Shown here: positions 14,344 to 18,046 of the stretch, one piece after another
How positions within the stretch are numbered: the first letter of the stretch is position 1
Layout: each line of letters begins with the position of its first letter
Source: Duncaniella sp.
GTDB lineage: Bacteria; Bacteroidota; Bacteroidia; Bacteroidales; Muribaculaceae
Direction of reading: 5' to 3'
NCBI GenBank assembly: GCA_022511285.1
Contig: JAFLRW010000016.1
Span: 1-18,046, forward strand
Length of the DNA: 18,046 nt
Program-made: the position numbers and the translations under genes
Notes under the pieces: model-generated
The model's input: only the letters and a program-made list of their open reading frames with translations
Databases searched by the model: none
Told to the model about the DNA's origin: nothing

Positions 14344-15618
14344 ATGTTTGAGCCACACCTCGCTTTGCCATCCAATCTTATTGGCAAGAAGATTGTCCTT
14401 GTGAATCACAGCGATACAAATGGTGGTGCCGCAGTCGTGAGCTTCCGCCTGATGCAGGCTTTACGCGCCAGAGGCTTGGATGTGAGGATGGTGGTTTTCA
14501 ACAAGGCATCCCGACACTCTGCCGTCGCTTCTCACGGCTCAAGCCTGAGCCGCAACATCCGTTTCTGCCTCGAGAGGGGATGGATGTTGCTGAGATGGGG
14601 GGTCCCATACGCAAATATATTTCAGGTCTCAACATCCGAGTTTGCGCTCGACATCTGCTCCCATCCCTGGGTTAAGGAGGCCGACATTGTTTGCCTTAAT
14701 TGGTTCAATCAAGGGCTTATGGGTCTCAAAGGGCTCTCAAAGCTCCACCGGATGGGCAAAAAACTCATCTGGACCCTCCACGACATGTGGGCATTTACCG
14801 GCATCTGCCATCACGCCTATGAGTGTGACCACTACACCGACTGTTGCGGCGGATGTATGTTCATAAGGGGAGGCGGTGACTTTAACGATATCTCTCACCG
14901 TATGTGGAAACGCAAGAAGCGAATCTACTCCCGGGCGCCCGTCACATTCATTGCCGTCTCCCACTGGCTGGAGAAGAAGGCCCGCTCGTCGTCGCTCCTG
15001 CGCGACAAGCCCGTGATGACCATCCACAACGCTTTCCCCGTCGAGTCATTCCCCACCCGGCTCCCGCCCGGCTCCGACATCCCGCAAAAGGATGTGATTC
15101 TCATCGTGGCCGCGCGTCTCGACGACCCCGTCAAAGGGCTCCGATATTCCATCGACGCTCTAAATATCGTCTCTGACCGTCACCCTGACATCGCCGAACG
15201 GACCGAAGTCTACCTGGTGGGGGACATGAAAGACCCCTCGCTGCTCGATTCCTTGCGTCTCTCCCACAGATGGTTTGGCGTGGTGAGAGACCCCGAGATG
15301 ATTCGTCGCCTCAACGCGGCCGCCAAGGTGGTGCTCTCAAGCTCCCTATATGAGTCCCTGCAGGGCACCCTCATCGAAGGCCAGGCCGCCGGGGCAATAC
15401 CCGTCACATTCGGCGGCGACGGACGGCAGGATATCGTGTCTCATCTCCACACGGGATACCTGGCCCGACATCGCGACACCGACGACTTGGCCAACGGCAT
15501 AATCTGGGCGCTCCGGGCCGACATCCCCCGCGACGACCTGCATCGTGCTGTCGAGGAGAAATTCGGAGCCGATAAAATCACCGACAAATATATCAACCTG
15601 TTTTCAAGCCTGTTATGA
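14344..15618 (+). CDS. GT4 family glycosyltransferase
   Basis: Retaining GT-B glycosyltransferase, 424 residues, cytoplasmic or membrane-associated. The N-terminal Rossmann domain opens with KKIVLVNHSDTNGGAAVVSF; the C-terminal domain contains the donor-site EX7E motif, E337 and E345, in YESLQGTLIEGQAAG. Between residues 145 and 171 is an HDMWAFTG motif followed by a cysteine group (C155, C161, C167, C168, C171), a feature I associate with a Bacteroidetes subset of GT4 enzymes acting in polysaccharide loci. About 14 residues precede the first strand; the ATG at 14344 is accepted because no better in-frame start is nearby. It overlaps the epimerase gene by 4 bp (ATGA). The acceptor is unknown. 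Confidence 0.9.
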   Translation: MFEPHLALPSNLIGKKIVLVNHSDTNGGAAVVSFRLMQALRARGLDVRMVVFNKASRHSAVASHGSSLSRNIRFCLERGWMLLRWGVPYANIFQVSTSEFALDICSHPWVKEADIVCLNWFNQGLMGLKGLSKLHRMGKKLIWTLHDMWAFTGICHHAYECDHYTDCCGGCMFIRGGGDFNDISHRMWKRKKRIYSRAPVTFIAVSHWLEKKARSSSLLRDKPVMTIHNAFPVESFPTRLPPGSDIPQKDVILIVAARLDDPVKGLRYSIDALNIVSDRHPDIAERTEVYLVGDMKDPSLLDSLRLSHRWFGVVRDPEMIRRLNAAAKVVLSSSLYESLQGTLIEGQAAGAIPVTFGGDGRQDIVSHLHTGYLARHRDTDDLANGIIWALRADIPRDDLHRAVEEKFGADKITDKYINLFSSLL

Positions 15619-16619
15619 AATCCGTTCTCATTGTTGGTGCCGGAGGCTTCATTGGCGGATACATTGCCGCCGAGGGGCTGCGTCGTGGCTACGATGTGTG
15701 GTGTGCTGTCAGAGAGTCCACTTCGCGCAGATTTCTCACCGACCCCTCTCTCAAGTTCATCACCCTTGACTACGACTCCCCTCAGGCGATGGCCGAGGCT
15801 CTCAAGGGCCACTCCTGGGACTATGTGGTCTACAATCTGGGCGCCACTAAGTGTGTCAACTTCAACGATTTCAATCGCATCAACTATAATTATCTGTGTG
15901 ATTTCACACGCGTCTACCTCGAGACGGTTGGCTCCCCCCGGAGGTTCCTCTACATGTCATCCCTCTCAGCCCTTGGCCCCGGCGACGAGACTCACTACAC
16001 GCCTCTCAGCTCCAAGTCAATCCCGGCGCCAAACACCCGCTACGGCGTGTCAAAAATCAAGGCAGAGACCTTTTTGGAGACCCTCCCCGAGCTCCCCTGG
16101 ATAATTCTGCGCCCGACCGGCGTCTACGGCCCCCACGAACAGGACTATCTGATGATGATTAAATGCATTGATGCCCATTTCGACTTCGGGGTCGGATTTC
16201 GGCGTCAGTTGCTCACCTTTATATATGTCGAAGACCTCGCCCGGGCCGTCTTCGATGCTGTGGAGCGTTCTGCTCCCCGCCGTAAATATATCATTTCCGA
16301 GCCTAAGGCCTACTCGCAGAGCCAATTTCGCCGCATAGTGGCCCGGGCACTCGGCCGCAAAGTCGTAATTCCGATACGCCTCCCGCTGTGGGCCCTCGCC
16401 ATTGCCTGCAAGGTGTCCGAGAAATGGGGTGCCGCAAAAATGCAGCCCACCACTCTCAACTCCGACAAATATCACATCCTCGAGCAGCGCAACTGGAATT
16501 GCGATGTCTCCGATGCCGTCGACGGGTTCGGATTCTCTCCGCGCATCGACCTCGACCGGGGAATCCGCCTCACCGTTGAGGCATATCGCAACGCTAAAAA
16601 TCCCAAATCCGATGCCTGA
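15615..16619 (+). CDS. NAD(P)-dependent epimerase/dehydratase (extended SDR)
   Basis: Extended short-chain dehydrogenase/reductase, 334 residues, of the kind that modifies nucleotide sugars or related alcohols. The Rossmann nucleotide motif is GAGGFIGG at 8-15. The catalytic residues are the serine in YMSSLSALG (near 113-121) and Y143-GVS-K147. PTGVYGPH at 167-174 matches the conserved substrate-side loop. The last 100 residues form the variable substrate domain. The first codon overlaps the GT4 stop (ATGA at 15615-15618), and its own stop lies inside the following gene's first codons. Pairing with the GT4 enzyme suggests that the two build or modify one glycan; substrate unknown. There is no membrane segment. 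Confidence 0.92.
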   Translation: MKSVLIVGAGGFIGGYIAAEGLRRGYDVWCAVRESTSRRFLTDPSLKFITLDYDSPQAMAEALKGHSWDYVVYNLGATKCVNFNDFNRINYNYLCDFTRVYLETVGSPRRFLYMSSLSALGPGDETHYTPLSSKSIPAPNTRYGVSKIKAETFLETLPELPWIILRPTGVYGPHEQDYLMMIKCIDAHFDFGVGFRRQLLTFIYVEDLARAVFDAVERSAPRRKYIISEPKAYSQSQFRRIVARALGRKVVIPIRLPLWALAIACKVSEKWGAAKMQPTTLNSDKYHILEQRNWNCDVSDAVDGFGFSPRIDLDRGIRLTVEAYRNAKNPKSDA

Positions 16620-16887
16620 CCGCCATCCCCCGTTTTGGGTCACGCTGATAATAGTCATCGTCGCCCTCCCGCTCCTCGCCCTCCCGCTCCTGCTCAACAT
16701 GGTTGCCCCGCAAGCCGGAGCCGTCAGAGCCCTCATCTGGATCTATCCGTTCTATATGCTCCTCTCTGCCTGGCTCGCATATAAAGCCTGGGCCGGAAAG
16801 CCCGACGTCACCTGGATTCTGATCACCGTAATGCTCCTCTCCACTGCCGCTATCTTTCTGCTGGCTCATAATAGTGATTTCTTATGA
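16612..16887 (+). CDS. Small three-helix membrane protein
   Basis: A 91-residue hydrophobic protein that I cannot assign to a named family. The likely start is the ATG at 16612, which overlaps the epimerase stop by 8 bp; the frame is open further upstream, but only as antisense-like low-complexity sequence over the epimerase gene. Three hydrophobic helices lie at about 8-30, 38-59 and 66-85, joined by short loops (QAGAVR, WAGKPDV), and the protein ends HNSDFL. The stop overlaps the aroQ start (ATGA at 16884-16887), which supports it being a real, translationally coupled gene. No catalytic motif is visible. Confidence 0.75.
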   Translation: MPDRHPPFWVTLIIVIVALPLLALPLLLNMVAPQAGAVRALIWIYPFYMLLSAWLAYKAWAGKPDVTWILITVMLLSTAAIFLLAHNSDFL

Positions 16888-17297
16888 AAATACTGATTAT
16901 CAACGGCCCTAACCTCAATATGCTCGGCTCCCGTGAGCCTGAGATTTACGGCTCACGCTCTTTTGAATCCTACCTGGCCGAGCTGCGCGAGCTCCTCGAG
17001 GGCGACGAGATTGACTATCGTCAGTCAAACCACGAAGGCGACATCATCGACTGGCTCCAGGACGCCGATGCCGACGGTATCATCCTCAATGCCGGGGCCT
17101 ACACCCACACATCACTCGCCATCGCCGATGCCATTGCGTCAATCACCATTCCGGTCATCGAAGTCCACATCTCCAACACTGCCGCCCGTGAGCCCATTCG
17201 CCACACATCCCTGATTTCACCGGTGTGCCGGGGCTCAATCACTGGCTTCGGCCTCAAATCTTATTTCCTTGCCGCTCAAGCTATTATTTTAGGATGA
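16884..17297 (+). CDS. aroQ: Type II 3-dehydroquinate dehydratase
   Basis: Cytosolic shikimate-pathway enzyme that dehydrates 3-dehydroquinate to 3-dehydroshikimate; type II enzymes form dodecamers. The 137-residue protein has the complete motif set: INGPNLNMLGSREPEIYG at 6-23 with the lid arginine R17 and catalytic Y22, NHEGDIIDWLQ at 49-59, NAGAYTHTS at 69-77, and EVHISN with the catalytic histidine H95 (93-98), then REPIRHTSLIS. Length and order are standard. It is coupled to both neighbours by 4-bp ATGA overlaps. Confidence 0.96.
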   Translation: MKILIINGPNLNMLGSREPEIYGSRSFESYLAELRELLEGDEIDYRQSNHEGDIIDWLQDADADGIILNAGAYTHTSLAIADAIASITIPVIEVHISNTAAREPIRHTSLISPVCRGSITGFGLKSYFLAAQAIILG

Positions 17298-17932
17298 CAA
17301 CCCTCCGCGACGACTATATCTTAGAGCATATCTCCCCGGAGCCCATACATCTCCAACAGCTGTATCGCCACACTCACCTCACCTGCCTCTATCCTCGCAT
17401 GTGTTCAGGCCACCTCCAGGGACGACTCCTGGCCATGATTGTGGCCATGATTCGCCCGCGGCGAGTGCTCGAGTTGGGGGCTTTTACCGGCTATTCGGCC
17501 CTCTGCCTCGCTGAAAATCTTGCCGACGGGGCCGAACTCCACACCATAGAGATTGACGACGAGATGGCCGACCGCCTCACCCGGCTGTTTGCTTCCTCTC
17601 CGGGAGGCGACAAAATCACTCTCCACATTGGCGACGCACGCCACATCATCCCTCAGCTCCACCCGGGCAACTGGGACTTGGTCTACATCGACGCCAACAA
17701 GCGTGACTACACCACCTACCTTCAGCTACTGCTCCCGCAGATACCCCCGGGAGGCTTCATCCTGGCCGACAACACTCTTTGGGACGACAAGGTAGTCGAC
17801 ACAGCCACCCATCGCGACCCACAGACCCTCGGGCTGGCCTCGTTCAATGACCTCGTTGCCCGTCATCCGCGCCTCGACACCGTTATCCTCCCCCTCCGCG
17901 ACGGCCTCACCCTGATGAGAGTCAAATGTTGA
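17294..17932 (+). CDS. O-methyltransferase, family 3 (catechol O-methyltransferase-like)
   Basis: SAM-dependent methyltransferase of the PF01596 type, 212 residues from the ATG at 17294, which overlaps the aroQ stop (ATGA). A start farther upstream at 17225 would run through aroQ and is rejected. The SAM-binding motif is VLELGAFTGYSAL at 58-70, with the second-strand acidic group in HTIEIDDE (83-90). The metal-dependent catalytic residues fit the family: D133 in YIDANK, and D159-N160 in ILADN. The physiological substrate is unknown; bacterial relatives methylate catechols, and some act on wobble-uridine hydroxyls of tRNA (TrmR). Last full gene of the plus-strand run. Confidence 0.93.
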   Translation: MTTLRDDYILEHISPEPIHLQQLYRHTHLTCLYPRMCSGHLQGRLLAMIVAMIRPRRVLELGAFTGYSALCLAENLADGAELHTIEIDDEMADRLTRLFASSPGGDKITLHIGDARHIIPQLHPGNWDLVYIDANKRDYTTYLQLLLPQIPPGGFILADNTLWDDKVVDTATHRDPQTLGLASFNDLVARHPRLDTVILPLRDGLTLMRVKC

Positions 17933-17977
17933 GCCTATAATCGGCATTATCGCACCATTTTGGCCTTGGGGCGGTTG

Positions 17978-17985
17978 TAACTTTG
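17978..17985 (+). promoter_or_regulatory. Promoter -7 box before the partial gene at the right edge
   Basis: TAACTTTG is a perfect TAnnTTTG match. The nearest TTTG upstream, 17959-17962, is only 15 bp away, shorter than in the other promoters here, so the -33 element is uncertain. Confidence 0.5.
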
Positions 17986-18013
17986 CAGGGTAAATCATAA
18001 ATCCCTCAAAGTT

Positions 18014-18046
18014 ATGCAACAACTCCCCGTGTCCGACCGCGCCTTC
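18014..18046 (+). CDS. Start of an unidentified gene, cut by the window edge
   Basis: ATG at 18014 begins an open frame of 11 codons (MQQLPVSDRAF) to the window end. The promoter-like box about 30 bp upstream and the GC-rich coding-like codons support a real start, but nothing can be said about the product. Confidence 0.4.
   Translation, partial: MQQLPVSDRAF

Noticed and set aside
16402..16611. Upstream extension of the 91-residue membrane protein across the epimerase gene
   Set aside because: The extra 70 residues are Ser/Pro/Thr-rich as expected of an out-of-frame reading of the epimerase, whose own frame is clearly coding.
17225..17293. Upstream start for the O-methyltransferase inside aroQ
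   Set aside because: It would add 23 residues overlapping aroQ; the ATG at 17294 gives the usual coupling overlap and family length.

Overview
The window looks like a chromosomal piece from a gut Bacteroidales bacterium, most likely the Muribaculaceae/Bacteroidaceae side of the order. Three things point there. Promoters of the Bacteroidetes type (TAnnTTTG at -7, TTG about 20-22 bp upstream) sit in front of three operons. Several families typical of the phylum are present (DUF6452/DUF6048 pair, DUF4199 beside a GT2 transferase, a DUF6029-like barrel, Omp28-related lipoprotein, a T9SS-like C-terminal sorting domain). Shine-Dalgarno sequences are weak or absent. No tRNA, rRNA, CRISPR array or intact mobile element is visible.

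Layout: (1) 1-600, minus: a ferritin whose last third is foreign to the family; the contig edge may be chimeric. (2) 601-876: divergent spacer with the promoter of the next operon. (3) 877-3024, plus: WecA/MraY-like phosphoglycosyl transferase, low-molecular-weight tyrosine phosphatase and cytidine deaminase. (4) 7533-2983, minus: a six-gene run of DUF4199 membrane protein, GT2 glycosyltransferase, nitroreductase, DUF6452 lipoprotein, DUF6048 exported protein and PhoH ATPase. Its 3' end overlaps the deaminase gene tail-to-tail. (5) 7620-8660: an AT-rich island holding a hexapeptide sugar O-acetyltransferase, flanked by a 14-bp direct repeat and containing a 12-bp tandem repeat and a 10-bp inverted repeat. 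It sits between two divergent promoters and looks acquired. (6) 8772-17932, plus: ten closely packed genes. The first four form an envelope thiol/secretion module (TlpA-like thioredoxin, DUF6029-like barrel, Omp28-related lipoprotein, small secreted protein with T9SS-like tail and clustered cysteines). They are followed by a Na/Pi cotransporter-PhoU fusion, then GT4 glycosyltransferase, NAD-dependent epimerase, a 91-residue membrane protein, type II dehydroquinase and an O-methyltransferase, with start/stop overlaps between the last five. (7) 17933-18046: a spacer with a promoter-like box and the first 11 codons of a further gene.

Most genes are ordinary housekeeping or envelope genes. The points most worth following are the four-gene thiol/secretion module, a short sequence block shared by the neighbouring DUF6452 and DUF6048 proteins, the bounded acetyltransferase island with its repeats, a perfect stem-loop at the predicted 5' end of the DUF4199 operon mRNA, and the ferritin junction. 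I found no clearly new defence or mobile system.
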